Part shown: one piece after another, positions 7,710 to 15,824 of the stretch
How positions within the stretch are numbered: the stretch's first letter is position 1
Layout: every line of letters begins with the position of its first letter
Assembly (NCBI GenBank): GCA_025358555.1
Contig: JANYJD010000089.1
Span: forward strand, 1-40,418
Origin: Rhodoferax sp.
Lineage (GTDB): Bacteria; Pseudomonadota; Gammaproteobacteria; Burkholderiales; Burkholderiaceae_C
DNA: 40,418 bases
Direction of reading: 5' to 3'
Program-made: the position numbers and the translations under genes
The notes under the pieces: model-generated
The model's database searches: none
What the model was told of the DNA's origin: nothing
Seen by the model: only the letters and a program-made list of their open reading frames with translations

Positions 7710-9029
7710 TCAAAACTTGAAGCGCAGCCCGAGTGCAACTTCGGTTTGCGTCTTGGCACCGTTGGCCGTTGCGGCCAGGTAGGTGTCAGTGGTGTCCATT
7801 TTGTCAATTGCAAAGTACAGGTCGGTGCTGGTGTCCAGGCGGTAGATCACGGAGCCGTACAGGGTTTTACGCTTGCCAGTGCCACTTTTCGTGGCCGCCG
7901 ATGCATTGCCAAACGCGTTTATCACGTAGCCTGACCCATTGACTGCTGCGTTGTTGGCGCTCATGATTTGATAGCCCAACTCGTAGTCAAGTTTTCCGCT
8001 GGGCGTGAATTTCGCGGAAATGGTGGTGCCCTTGTCGTGGCGCGAGCCAAGCGCTGCAGCCTGGTCTGCGGTGTAGTCAAAATAGCCTGCGTTGAGCCGG
8101 ACCAGGTCAAACTGGTAATTGCCGCCGACCGAGTACGAGCGGTTCTTCAGCCCAGCCACGTTGGCAGAATTGACGAAACCCGACACGTTGAACGCGCCGC
8201 CGTTGTAAGCCAGCGCCGCAGCCTGGGTGGAGCCCCGGGAGGAGTCGCCCGGAATGCCCCCGAACTGGTAGCCCAGGCCCGCAACAATCTTGTCGCCAAA
8301 CTTCTTTTTCCAGACCAGGCCATCGTTGTAGCGGGTGCCCGTGGCGCTGCCCGCATAGAAAATCATCTGCTTGAAGTTGTTGTTGTTGGTCCAGCCGCCT
8401 TCGTTCAAATTCACTGCAGCGGTGCCATAGGGGTCGCCGTAATTTTGGGAAAAGTCGCGCGGCAGCGTGTTCTGGCGGCCAAAGGTCAGCTTGCCGATGG
8501 TGTCGCTCTCCAGGCCCACCCACGCATCGCGGTTGAACAGCGAAGGTGAATCGGGGTTGACCCCGTCGCGGTAGTTGAACTCGCTTTCCAGGCGGAAGAT
8601 GGCTTTGAGGCCGTCGTTGCCAAAATCATGCGACCCGGTCAGGCCCACGCGGTTGCCGCTGAACCAGGCGTCCTGGAAGCCGGTGACGGACTGGCCCGCA
8701 GCGTTGGCGTTGCTCCGGTTGCTGACCGTGGCGTCGATCAAACCGTACAAGGTGACTGAATTGGCGCCGCTTTTGAAAGTGAGCGAGCCGTCTTTGGACG
8801 CTTCGGCTGCGGGTTTGGCCTGGGCGCTTGCGTCTTGCTGCGCCCGTGCAACGGTTGCCAAAACCTGCTCAAGTGCCGCCTGGGCCTTGGCTGCGGCAGC
8901 CTGCGCCTGGGCCGCAGCCGCCTGGGCCTGGGCCAGCGCCTGCTGCAATTGCTCATTGGTCTGCGCCTGGGCTGAAACGGCCACAAGCCCTGAGGCCGCC
9001 GTAGCCAGAATAAGTCGGTTGATGTTCAT
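7710..9029 (-). CDS. Outer-membrane porin (Burkholderiales type) with an N-terminal Ala/Gln coiled coil
   Basis: 439-residue trimeric porin. The signal peptide MNINRLILATAASGLVAVSA-QA precedes an unusual stretch of about 55 residues rich in Ala and Gln (QAQAAAAQAQAAAAKAQAAL) that should form a helix or coiled coil. The beta-barrel then begins with SVTLYGLIDATVSN and includes SRVGLTGSHDFG-like sequence (GNRVGLTGSHDFG). The protein ends in GLRFKF, with the terminal Phe that the Bam machinery recognises. Standard relatives of about 350-390 residues start the barrel right after the signal peptide, so the helical spacer is an addition, perhaps binding peptidoglycan or forming a periplasmic stalk. 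Divergent from the receptor gene at 9263. Confidence 0.93.
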   Translation of the reverse strand: MNINRLILATAASGLVAVSAQAQTNEQLQQALAQAQAAAAQAQAAAAKAQAALEQVLATVARAQQDASAQAKPAAEASKDGSLTFKSGANSVTLYGLIDATVSNRSNANAAGQSVTGFQDAWFSGNRVGLTGSHDFGNDGLKAIFRLESEFNYRDGVNPDSPSLFNRDAWVGLESDTIGKLTFGRQNTLPRDFSQNYGDPYGTAAVNLNEGGWTNNNNFKQMIFYAGSATGTRYNDGLVWKKKFGDKIVAGLGYQFGGIPGDSSRGSTQAAALAYNGGAFNVSGFVNSANVAGLKNRSYSVGGNYQFDLVRLNAGYFDYTADQAAALGSRHDKGTTISAKFTPSGKLDYELGYQIMSANNAAVNGSGYVINAFGNASAATKSGTGKRKTLYGSVIYRLDTSTDLYFAIDKMDTTDTYLAATANGAKTQTEVALGLRFKF

Positions 9030-9262
9030 GGAGTCTCCAGTGATAGTTGATGCAAAAGGCAGGGGAACCGCGCAATCCCGAGAGACCGCTCGGCGTCGCC
9101 CAAGCCCTTCACCAATGTAGGGCGCGGCAGCTTTCAGGCAGCTTTCAACTGCGGGTTTCCTGTGCGCTTGGTGGGTCCGTGTTGTCTTTCAAACCACGCT
9201 TGGCTGCCCAACCTGAAGTAACATTGACGCCAATTGAAAGCGGGTTGAAAGGGGACAAGCTC

Positions 9263-10261
9263 ATGCGCCAAAGCGTTTTGCGCATTCTGTGCGCCTTTGC
9301 CATCAGCGCACTGGCCTGCGCTGCCATGGCCAAAGACAAAATCATCATCATGGTGGGCGGCATGGAAAAACAGATTTACCTGCCAGGGATCCTTGCCGAA
9401 CGGCTGGGCTATTTTCTGGAACAGGGCCTTGACGTTGAATTGCTGACCGAGCCTTCAGGCATCAATGCCGAGGACGTGCTCTTGGCCGGCGCAGCGCAAG
9501 GCGTCATCGGCGCCTATGACCACACCGTGGATTTGCAGGCCAAAGGCAAGGCCGTGCAGTCGGTGGTCCAGTTCAGCATCTCTCCGGGAGAAGTGGAGCT
9601 GGTCTCCAGTCGGCTTGCAGGTGTGGTGATGTCGCCCGCGCACCTTAAAGGGCGAAAGCTGGGCGTCACCGGCCTGGGCTCGTCAACCAGTTTTCTCACG
9701 CAGTACCTGGTGGCGGCCAGTGACGTCAAGCTTGCCGATGTGACCCTGGTGCCCGTGGGCAGCGGCGCCACTTTCATTGCCGCTCTGCGGCAGGGAAAGA
9801 TTGATGCAGGCATGACCACCGAGCCCACCATTTCACGGCTGCTCTCGACGGGCGAAGCCACGGTGCTGGTTGACCTTCGCACGCCCGAGGCGACGCAAAA
9901 GGCGCTGGGTGGGCTGTACCCTTTTGCATGCCTGTACATGCAGACGTCCTGGATCAACACGCACCGGGGCGAGGTTCAAAAACTGGCCAATGCTTTTGTC
10001 AAGGCGCTCCATTTCATCAACACCCACAGCGCAGCCGACATCGCCGCCAAAGTGCCCGAAGACTACTTTGCGGGAAACAAGGCGCTGTACGTGCAGTCCC
10101 TGGCCAATTCCAAGTCGATGTTCACCCCCGATGGCGTGATGCCGCCAGCCGGCCCGGCGACGGTGCTCAGAGTCCTGTCCACTGTCAACCGGCAGGTGCG
10201 CGCCAAGAAAATTGAACTGGGAAAAACCTACACCAGCGAGTTTGTCAATGCGGCGAAGTGA
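9263..10261 (+). CDS. ABC-type periplasmic solute-binding protein (NMT1/SsuA-like)
   Basis: 332-residue receptor for a nitrate/sulfonate/taurine/pyrimidine-type ABC importer. A signal peptide (MRQSVLRILCAFAISALACA) ends at AMA; the mature part shows LPGILAERLGYFLEQGLDVE, the typical SsuA/NMT1 first lobe, then LKGRKLGVTGLGSSTSF. The ATG at 9263 is chosen for the signal peptide and an AGGGG 9 nt upstream; the open frame extends further 5' but without character. No ATPase or permease gene is adjacent. The 3' end overlaps the convergent sensor kinase by 34 bp. It may feed the neighbouring two-component system or an importer elsewhere. Substrate unknown. Confidence 0.85.
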   Translation: MRQSVLRILCAFAISALACAAMAKDKIIIMVGGMEKQIYLPGILAERLGYFLEQGLDVELLTEPSGINAEDVLLAGAAQGVIGAYDHTVDLQAKGKAVQSVVQFSISPGEVELVSSRLAGVVMSPAHLKGRKLGVTGLGSSTSFLTQYLVAASDVKLADVTLVPVGSGATFIAALRQGKIDAGMTTEPTISRLLSTGEATVLVDLRTPEATQKALGGLYPFACLYMQTSWINTHRGEVQKLANAFVKALHFINTHSAADIAAKVPEDYFAGNKALYVQSLANSKSMFTPDGVMPPAGPATVLRVLSTVNRQVRAKKIELGKTYTSEFVNAAK

Positions 10262-11646
10262 GGCGGCAAACGCACCACCGGAAACGTGACGCAGACCACC
10301 AGGCCGCATCCGCCGCCCGGCGCATCCAGTTTGATGCTGGCACCGCTGGTGACCGCAATTTCACGCACGATGGACAGCCCCAGGCCGCAGCCGTCCGAGC
10401 GGCCATCTTGCAGCCGGTAAAAGCGTTCGAAAACCCTGTCACGTTCGGACAGCGGGATGCCTGGCCCATTGTCTTCAACGCGCAGGACGACGCCCTCGGG
10501 CGCTGCTGTGACACTGGCGGTGACGATGCCGCCGCGTTGGGTGTAGCGGATCGCGTTGTCCACCAGATTGGCGACCAGCTCAAACAGCAGCGTGGGCTCA
10601 GCCTTCACCACCGCATGCAGGCACAGGGTGTCGGCGCCAAGGTCAATCCCGCGCTGCTGCGCGCTTGACGCCAGTGTCTCCAGCACGCGGCGCACGGTGT
10701 CCACCAGATCAACCCGCTCTTGCGCTGGCGGATGGCCAATGCCCGCCTGCGCCCGGCTGAACGCCAGTAGCTGGTTCGTCAGGCGCACGCTGTACTGGAC
10801 GCTTTCCTGCATCGCCTGCAGCACCTCTGCGCGCGCGGGGCGGTCCTCCTGACGCAGGGCATAGACAACCTGGGTGTTGAGCAGCGTCAGGGGCGTGCGC
10901 AGCTGGTGGGACGCGTCTGCAATGAACCGGCCGTGCGCCGACATGTGGGCATCCAGACGCGCCACATAGTCGTTCAGGGCGCTCACCAGCGGCTGGATTT
11001 CCGCAGGCACGCCACGGGCATCCATGCGGTCAAGCGCACCGGGCGTCCGACGCGCCATGCGGTCACGCAGGTCCAACAGCGGACGCAGGCCGCGCCGCAT
11101 GCCGAACCACAGCAGCAGGGCCACCAGCGCGAGCAGCGCCAGGTGCCCGCGGATCGTGCTGGCCCAAATGTCACGCGCCAGTTCGTTGCGGCCTTCGAGC
11201 GTCTGCCCGACCTGGATCAGGACCGGGCCACGGTCCGGCGCAGCAAATACGGGCTGCGCGAATGCCACCGTGTGCAAAGGCTTTCCACGCTGGACCGTTT
11301 CAAAAAAAAGCACTTCTTCAGATGCCAATGGCCGTGTCGGCATGGCAAGGTCGAAATAGCCGGAAAGAAGCTGCCCGTCATGGGCGGAAATGCGGTAGAA
11401 AACGCGGTCACGGCTGGGAGACGCAAACAGCTCCAGCGCCGCAGGTGGAATCACCACTTGCACCACGCCCTCCTCCAGATGGACCTGCTCGCCAATCATG
11501 CGCGCCGCACCCAGCAGCATGCGCTCCTGCACAATGGTGGCGGTGGACTGTGCGCTGCGGTAGGTCAGCCCCGCATCCAGCGCGGCCACCAACGCCAGCG
11601 GCGCCAGCAGCCAGAACAGCAATTGCGAACGCAGGCTGTCAAGCAC
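10228..11646 (-). CDS. TctE-like sensor histidine kinase
   Basis: 472-residue inner-membrane kinase, partner of the regulator at 11639. First membrane helix at LLFWLLAPLALVAALDAG, a periplasmic sensor of about 140 residues, second helix LALLALVALLLWFG, then the H-box HQLRTPLTLL with His at about 247, the N-box LVANLVDNAIRYT, G1 DNGPGIP and G2 GCGLGLSIV. The N-terminal sensor resembles 2CSK/TctE kinases that detect tricarboxylates. I chose GTG at 11646 because it overlaps the regulator stop (GTGCTTGA) and starts right before the membrane helix; upstream frame is the regulator read out of phase. Convergent overlap of 34 bp with the receptor gene. Confidence 0.9.
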   Translation of the reverse strand: MLDSLRSQLLFWLLAPLALVAALDAGLTYRSAQSTATIVQERMLLGAARMIGEQVHLEEGVVQVVIPPAALELFASPSRDRVFYRISAHDGQLLSGYFDLAMPTRPLASEEVLFFETVQRGKPLHTVAFAQPVFAAPDRGPVLIQVGQTLEGRNELARDIWASTIRGHLALLALVALLLWFGMRRGLRPLLDLRDRMARRTPGALDRMDARGVPAEIQPLVSALNDYVARLDAHMSAHGRFIADASHQLRTPLTLLNTQVVYALRQEDRPARAEVLQAMQESVQYSVRLTNQLLAFSRAQAGIGHPPAQERVDLVDTVRRVLETLASSAQQRGIDLGADTLCLHAVVKAEPTLLFELVANLVDNAIRYTQRGGIVTASVTAAPEGVVLRVEDNGPGIPLSERDRVFERFYRLQDGRSDGCGLGLSIVREIAVTSGASIKLDAPGGGCGLVVCVTFPVVRLPPHFAALTNSLV

Positions 11647-12307
11647 GTTGCTCGAGCAGGTAACCCAGGCCGCGCAGGGTGATGATGGACACGTTGCACG
11701 ACTCAAGCTTCTTGCGCAGCCGGTGCACATAAATTTCTATCGCATCGGACGAGGTGTTGTCATCCACCGTGAAAAGCGACTCGGCCAGCACCTGCTTGCT
11801 CACGGTTTTGCCCAATTTCATCAGCAGTACCTCAAGCACCGAATGCTCCCGTGGCGTCAGCGACAGGGCCTTGCCGCCGCAGGAAAAAATGCGTGTATTG
11901 CTGTCAAAAGCAAGGCCGCCACACCGCAACACAGGATTCTTGTGGTTCACCGAACGGCGCAACAGCATGCGGATGCGCGCTTCAAGCTCGCTCACGTCAA
12001 AGGGCTTGGCCATGTAGTCGTCGGCACCGGCATCGAGCCCGCCGACCCGCGCCTGCAGGCTGTTGCTGGCCGTCAAGATCAGCACCGGCACGTTGTTGTC
12101 ACGGCTGCGCAGGCGCCGCAGCACTTCTTCGCCACCCAAACCGGGCAGGCCCAGGTCCAGCACGACCAGGTCGTATGTCTGGGTTTGAAGCCGGTAGTTG
12201 GCGTCATCGCCGTCAAAAGCGCATTCAACGACATAGCGCTCTTTGACCAGGGTGCGCGACAGCCAGTCTGACAACTGCCGATTGTCTTCAACCAGCAAAA
12301 TTCTCAT
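11639..12307 (-). CDS. OmpR/TctD-type response regulator
   Basis: 222-residue DNA-binding regulator. The receiver domain begins MRILLVEDN; the phospho-acceptor is Asp51 in VVLDLGLPG, with the conserved Thr in ILTAS and Lys101 in DYMAKPFD. The C-terminal winged helix contains LTPREHSVLEVLLM and SDAIEIYVHRLRKKL. The ATG at 12307 is preceded by GAGGAG about 8 nt upstream; an upstream in-frame extension to 12382 lacks receiver sequence. It is co-transcribed with the kinase. By analogy with TctDE, it probably controls the nearby Bug receptor, porin or SsuA-like receptor; this is inference from context. Confidence 0.93.
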   Translation of the reverse strand: MRILLVEDNRQLSDWLSRTLVKERYVVECAFDGDDANYRLQTQTYDLVVLDLGLPGLGGEEVLRRLRSRDNNVPVLILTASNSLQARVGGLDAGADDYMAKPFDVSELEARIRMLLRRSVNHKNPVLRCGGLAFDSNTRIFSCGGKALSLTPREHSVLEVLLMKLGKTVSKQVLAESLFTVDDNTSSDAIEIYVHRLRKKLESCNVSIITLRGLGYLLEQRA

Positions 12308-12417
12308 GCGCGCGGGCTCCTCGGGGATCGATGTTGAAACAGTTAGCCAACCCCAGCATGGGCGGCTTGGCCATGACCGCATGGTATCTTGAAACCCCAG
12401 TCAGCCAGACATTCTCT

Positions 12418-12475
12418 TTATAAATGGGCTATAGCCCTTGTGGCGTCTGCATAGTTAGCTATCTATTTAGTAAAT
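12418..12475 (+). repeat. 60-bp repeat family R, intergenic copy
   Basis: Shows GGGCTATAGCCCTTGTG, CTGCATAGTTAGCTATC and TATTTAGTAA. Lies between the divergent-looking upstream region of the regulator and the end of the cytochrome gene. Confidence 0.8.
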
Positions 12476-12518
12476 ATTGAAGAACCGCCGACCTCGCGGG
12501 GTTCCGCCCCAACCAGAT

Positions 12519-13010
12519 TCACTTGCCACGGCGTTTTGCGCCTGTGAACATCGCCGCAATTAAATTTTCGCGATGCCGCCAACTCGCGTACAGCACGCCG
12601 CAAACGTGCAGGACGGCAAGAATCACCAGCCCATCAGAAATGCCGCTGTGCACGCTGTGCATTGGCCGAAAATCGCGGTACTGGGTCGTGTCAAGCAGAA
12701 TGCCTGTGAGCGCTGCGGTCAAAAGCATGGCCAGCATTGAAACGATCATCAAAGCGCCTGCCGGATTGTGGCCGATGAAGCGCACTTCACGGCCGCGCAA
12801 CAGCGCGGAAAAATAACCGAGCGCAGCGCGTGGGGTCGGCAAAAAATTGCCGAACCGGGCGTGCGTGCCACCCAAAAATCCCCACACCAATCGCACGCCA
12901 ACATACACGAGCACCGTATAGCCCGCCACGCGATGAATTTCAAGCAGGCCGCCGTGTGTGAAGTAGGCAATGAAAGTGGCAAGCACGACCAGCCAATGCC
13001 CGATGCGCAC
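12519..13010 (-). CDS. Cytochrome b561-type membrane protein (start codon uncertain)
   Basis: About 163 residues with four membrane helices, of the b561/Ni-Fe-hydrogenase cytochrome b family that binds two haems through helix histidines; candidates are in RIGHWLV, LEIHRVAGY, PMHSVHSG and AVLHVCG. It follows the MsrP-like enzyme and probably passes quinol electrons to it, in place of the usual MsrQ. The first standard start is GTG at 13010, but the family's conserved N-terminus (PVWDRLVRIGHW) begins about eight codons further upstream, in frame, where only non-standard starts occur: ATT at 13046, which overlaps the msrP stop region, or CTG at 13013. The true start may therefore be at 13046. 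Confidence 0.85.
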   Translation of the reverse strand: MRIGHWLVVLATFIAYFTHGGLLEIHRVAGYTVLVYVGVRLVWGFLGGTHARFGNFLPTPRAALGYFSALLRGREVRFIGHNPAGALMIVSMLAMLLTAALTGILLDTTQYRDFRPMHSVHSGISDGLVILAVLHVCGVLYASWRHRENLIAAMFTGAKRRGK

Positions 13011-13041
13011 CAGCCGATCCCATACGGGGAAGCGCGGCGCG

Positions 13042-13992
13042 CTAATAAGTCAACTTCCGGTCCATGTCGCTGTACAGTGCGGCGACCTGTTCGCCGTATC
13101 CGTTGAAGGGCAGGGTCGCCCGGCGCAGCAGGTCGCCTGTGCGGCGCTCCTGTGAGCGACTGTCAAAAAATCCGGGAGCGGTGTCTGGGTTCACATTGCT
13201 CCAGAACGAGTGGTACCGGGGGTAGGCTTTGTTCCATACGCTAGTCGGCTGCTGCTCAACCAGCCGGATGCGCACTACTGCCTTCGGGCTCTTGATGCCG
13301 TATTTCCACGGCACCCGGATGGCGAGCGGCGCGCCAAGCGGTTTCGGCAATTTTTCGCCATACGCGCCGAGCGCAACCAGCGTCAGCGGGTGCATCGCCT
13401 CATCCATGCGCAGGCCCTCAACATACGGCCAGGGGATGTAACCCACCTCGCGCTGGCCTTTCAATTTGTCGGGTGCATGAATCGAGGTGAAGGCCACAAA
13501 TTTCGCGTTCCCCGTCGGTTCAACCAGCCTCAGCAACGCCGCAAGCGGATAGCCCAGATAAGGTATCACGTGCGACCAGCCTTCGGTGCAGCGCATACGG
13601 TAAATGCGCTCCTCCAGCGGTGCGAGCTTCCACAAATCGTCAATGTCGAACACGCGCGGTTTTGCGCATTCGCCTTCAACCGAAACCTTCCACGGCGAGG
13701 TGAGCAACCCTTCTGCGTTCTTCGCAATGTCATCTTCCAGCTCGCGAAACCTGGTCTTGGCGATCGCGTCTTTCGCGGGTGTGACGGGTTCTTGGGTGGA
13801 CAGCGCACTCTTGGTCGCGCTGGAGATGATTGACGCGGTATCAACGCCGAGCGCGTGGGTTTCAGGCAACAGCAAACCCGTCACTCCGGCGCCTAGCACG
13901 CCCGCGAACCGACGGCGATCCCAGTACGCCGCACGGGGCGTAATTTCAGAGGGCGCGATGGCTGGCTTGGCGACGGCGGAGGCCTTGGGCAT
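13042..13992 (-). CDS. MsrP (YedY)-like periplasmic molybdoenzyme
   Basis: 316-residue molybdopterin oxidoreductase of the sulfite-oxidase fold, related to MsrP, which repairs methionine sulfoxide in periplasmic proteins. A Tat-type signal with RRRF and a hydrophobic stretch spans about residues 20-45. The core reads WKVSVEGECAKPRVFDIDDL, YRMRCTEGWSHVIPYLGYPL (Cys135 should ligate Mo), WPYVEGLRMDEAMHPLTL and PWKYGIKSPKAVVRIRL. The segment where MsrP normally has an NNFYEF-like motif reads instead TRFRELEDDIAKNAEG, so this part of the active site differs. A b561-type cytochrome follows instead of MsrQ. It may therefore be a paralogue with another substrate. Start ATG at 13992. Confidence 0.85.
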   Translation of the reverse strand: MPKASAVAKPAIAPSEITPRAAYWDRRRFAGVLGAGVTGLLLPETHALGVDTASIISSATKSALSTQEPVTPAKDAIAKTRFRELEDDIAKNAEGLLTSPWKVSVEGECAKPRVFDIDDLWKLAPLEERIYRMRCTEGWSHVIPYLGYPLAALLRLVEPTGNAKFVAFTSIHAPDKLKGQREVGYIPWPYVEGLRMDEAMHPLTLVALGAYGEKLPKPLGAPLAIRVPWKYGIKSPKAVVRIRLVEQQPTSVWNKAYPRYHSFWSNVNPDTAPGFFDSRSQERRTGDLLRRATLPFNGYGEQVAALYSDMDRKLTY

Positions 13993-14087
13993 GATCGAGC
14001 GTTTTCAGCGTTTGGGAGGCCAGGGGCATCCCCAGTGAGAACAGGCCATTCGTCCGCGACTAAGCCCACTCCCCGCCACAAAACCCC

Positions 14088-14846
14088 TTACTTCGGCGCC
14101 AGCCGAATCGCCCCGTCCAGCCGGATCACTTCGCCATTAAGCATGTCGTTCTCAAAAATATGCTGTGCCAGCTTGGCATAGTCTTGCGGCGTGCCCAGGC
14201 GCGAGGGGAAAGGCACGCTGGCGGCCAGTGAATCCTGTACTTCCTTGGGCATGCCAAACATCATCGGCGTGCCAAAAATGCCGGGCGCAATGGTCATGTT
14301 GCGGATGCCGTTGCGCGCAAGATCACGGGCGATCGGCAGCGTCATTCCCACGATGCCGCCCTTGGACGCGCTGTAGGCCGCCTGCCCTATCTGGCCGTCG
14401 TAGGCTGCCACCGAGGCGGTGGAGATCATCACACCGCGCTCGCCGGTGGCCTCGGGCTCGTTCTTGCTCATGGCGTCTGCCGCGAGGCGGATCATGTTGA
14501 AGCTGCCGATCAGGTTGATGGTCACGGTGCGCTTGAAGGCGTCGAAATTGTGGGGTCCGTTTTTGCCCACAGTCTTTTCGGCGCTGGCAATGCCTGCGCA
14601 ATTGACCAGGCCCATCAGCTTGCCCATGCCCACGGCCTTGGCCATAACGGCCTGGCCATCGGCTTCGCTGGTCACGTCGCATTTGGCAAATGCGCCGCCA
14701 ATCTCCCTGGCAACCGCCTCGCCTTTTTCCACCTGCATGTCGGCGATGACGACTTTGCCGCCCCGCTCTGCCAGCATGCGCGCCGTGCCCTCGCCCAAAC
14801 CCGATGCGCCACCCGTGACGATGAATACTTTGCCTGCGATGTCCAT
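14088..14846 (-). CDS. Short-chain dehydrogenase, 3-hydroxyacyl-CoA dehydrogenase type II-like
   Basis: 252-residue NAD-dependent SDR. Cofactor loop TGGASGLGEG, the NCAG motif, and the catalytic Ser-Tyr-Lys set in STASVAAYDGQIGQAAYSAS-K. The C-terminal pattern HIFENDMLNGEVIRLDGAIR is typical of HSD17B10-like enzymes that oxidise 3-hydroxyacyl-CoA in beta-oxidation or branched amino-acid breakdown. It is a paralogue of the gene at 24709 (both end in LDGAIRxAP). It stands alone on the minus strand, upstream of msrP with a gap of 95 bp. Cytoplasmic. Confidence 0.9.
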   Translation of the reverse strand: MDIAGKVFIVTGGASGLGEGTARMLAERGGKVVIADMQVEKGEAVAREIGGAFAKCDVTSEADGQAVMAKAVGMGKLMGLVNCAGIASAEKTVGKNGPHNFDAFKRTVTINLIGSFNMIRLAADAMSKNEPEATGERGVMISTASVAAYDGQIGQAAYSASKGGIVGMTLPIARDLARNGIRNMTIAPGIFGTPMMFGMPKEVQDSLAASVPFPSRLGTPQDYAKLAQHIFENDMLNGEVIRLDGAIRLAPK

Positions 14847-14940
14847 GATTGAAACTCCTGCTTTGGTTGATTCGTTGCTTCAGCTTTGCTGAGTGCATAT
14901 TATCTTGCTGTTATACTCGCAGCCTGTTGAATGTATTCTC

Positions 14941-15017
14941 AGGCGCGTAGCTCAGCTGGTTAGAGCACCACCTTGACATGGTGGGGGTCGATGGTTCGAG
15001 TCCATTCGCGCCTACCA
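14941..15017 (+). tRNA. tRNA-Val(GAC)
   Basis: 77 nt with acceptor AGGCGCG/CGCGCCT, D-arm GCTCAGCTGGTTAGAGC, anticodon stem CCACC/GGTGG with loop TTGACAT (anticodon GAC), T-loop TTCGAGT and encoded CCA. All stems close. Confidence 0.97.
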
Positions 15018-15187
15018 ATTTGCACCCATTCATTGCGGGCAAATTTGTATAAACTCCTTAGAAATCCGTCACTTGCCAAAAAGAGCATCAATGCTCCCAT
15101 GTTGCGGCGACGCTGCTGCGAGCCGAGCGCAGGCCAACACGAGGGTAAACCTTCTCTGGCCCGCCTTTGGCCACTCCCTAGAATGTG

Positions 15188-15198
15188 TTGCAGTGCAA
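15188..15198. promoter_or_regulatory. Candidate PhaR operator
   Basis: Perfect 5-bp inverted repeat TTGCA-G-TGCAA located 55 bp before phaR. PhaR repressors of other bacteria bind TGC-rich sites of this kind and often autoregulate; the assignment is by analogy. The rest of 15018-15253 holds no gene I can support. Confidence 0.4.
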
Positions 15199-15253
15199 TA
15201 CTCAACATGTTTGAAGCCGTCTGAACCCGCAGACCACTTCCAGGAGCCTGGCC

Positions 15254-15799
15254 ATGCAGAAAAAAAACAAAAGCGACGCCAAAAATTCCCAACGCGTCAT
15301 CAAGAAGTACCCGAACCGGCGGCTTTACGACACCGACACCTCCAGCTACATCACGCTGTCAGAAGTCAAGCAACTGGTGATGGACAACGAGCGGTTTGTG
15401 GTGCTGGACGCCAAAACCAGTGAAGACCTCACGCGCAGCATCCTGATGCAGATCATTCTGGAAGAAGAAGCCAACGGCACGCCCATGTTCACGCCAGAAG
15501 TGCTGGCCAGCATCATCCGTTTTTATGGCCATGCCATGCAGGGTTTTATGGGTGGCTATCTGGAGCGCAACATCCAGACGCTGATGGACGTCCAGGCCAG
15601 GCTGACTGAACAGTCGCGCGGCCTCACGCCCGAGATGTGGTCGCAGTTCATGGGCTTGCAGTCGCCTGCGGTTCAGGGGCTGATGGGCAAAAATATGGAG
15701 CAATCCAAAAATCTGTTCGTGCAAATGCAGGAGCAGATGAAAGAACAGATGCAGAAGCAGACCGAACAGATGCTGAGCACTTTTGGGTTGAAGCGGTAA
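15254..15799 (+). CDS. phaR: Polyhydroxyalkanoate synthesis repressor PhaR
   Basis: 181-residue regulator that binds both DNA and polyhydroxybutyrate granules and represses phasin genes and often itself. The N-terminal DNA/PHB domain has the hallmark [20 protein letters not shown] (residues 15-34), followed by [20 protein letters not shown]. The C-terminal part is Met/Gln-rich helix ([14 protein letters not shown]) as in Burkholderiales PhaR. The ATG has CAGGAG about 11 nt upstream. A TTGCAGTGCAA palindrome upstream is a candidate autoregulatory operator. rimO follows 25 bp later on the same strand. Confidence 0.95.
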   Translation: MQKKNKSDAKNSQRVIKKYPNRRLYDTDTSSYITLSEVKQLVMDNERFVVLDAKTSEDLTRSILMQIILEEEANGTPMFTPEVLASIIRFYGHAMQGFMGGYLERNIQTLMDVQARLTEQSRGLTPEMWSQFMGLQSPAVQGLMGKNMEQSKNLFVQMQEQMKEQMQKQTEQMLSTFGLKR

Positions 15800-15824
15800 T
15801 CGCGATAACTGGGACAATAGGGCC

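Noticed and set aside
10228-11730. Kinase start at 11730
   Set aside because: The first 28 codons are the response-regulator gene read out of frame; GTG at 11646 fits the membrane helix and stop overlap.
15018-15253. Minus-strand frame overlapping tRNA-Val and the phaR leader as a gene
   Set aside because: It is antisense to the tRNA and has no family character.
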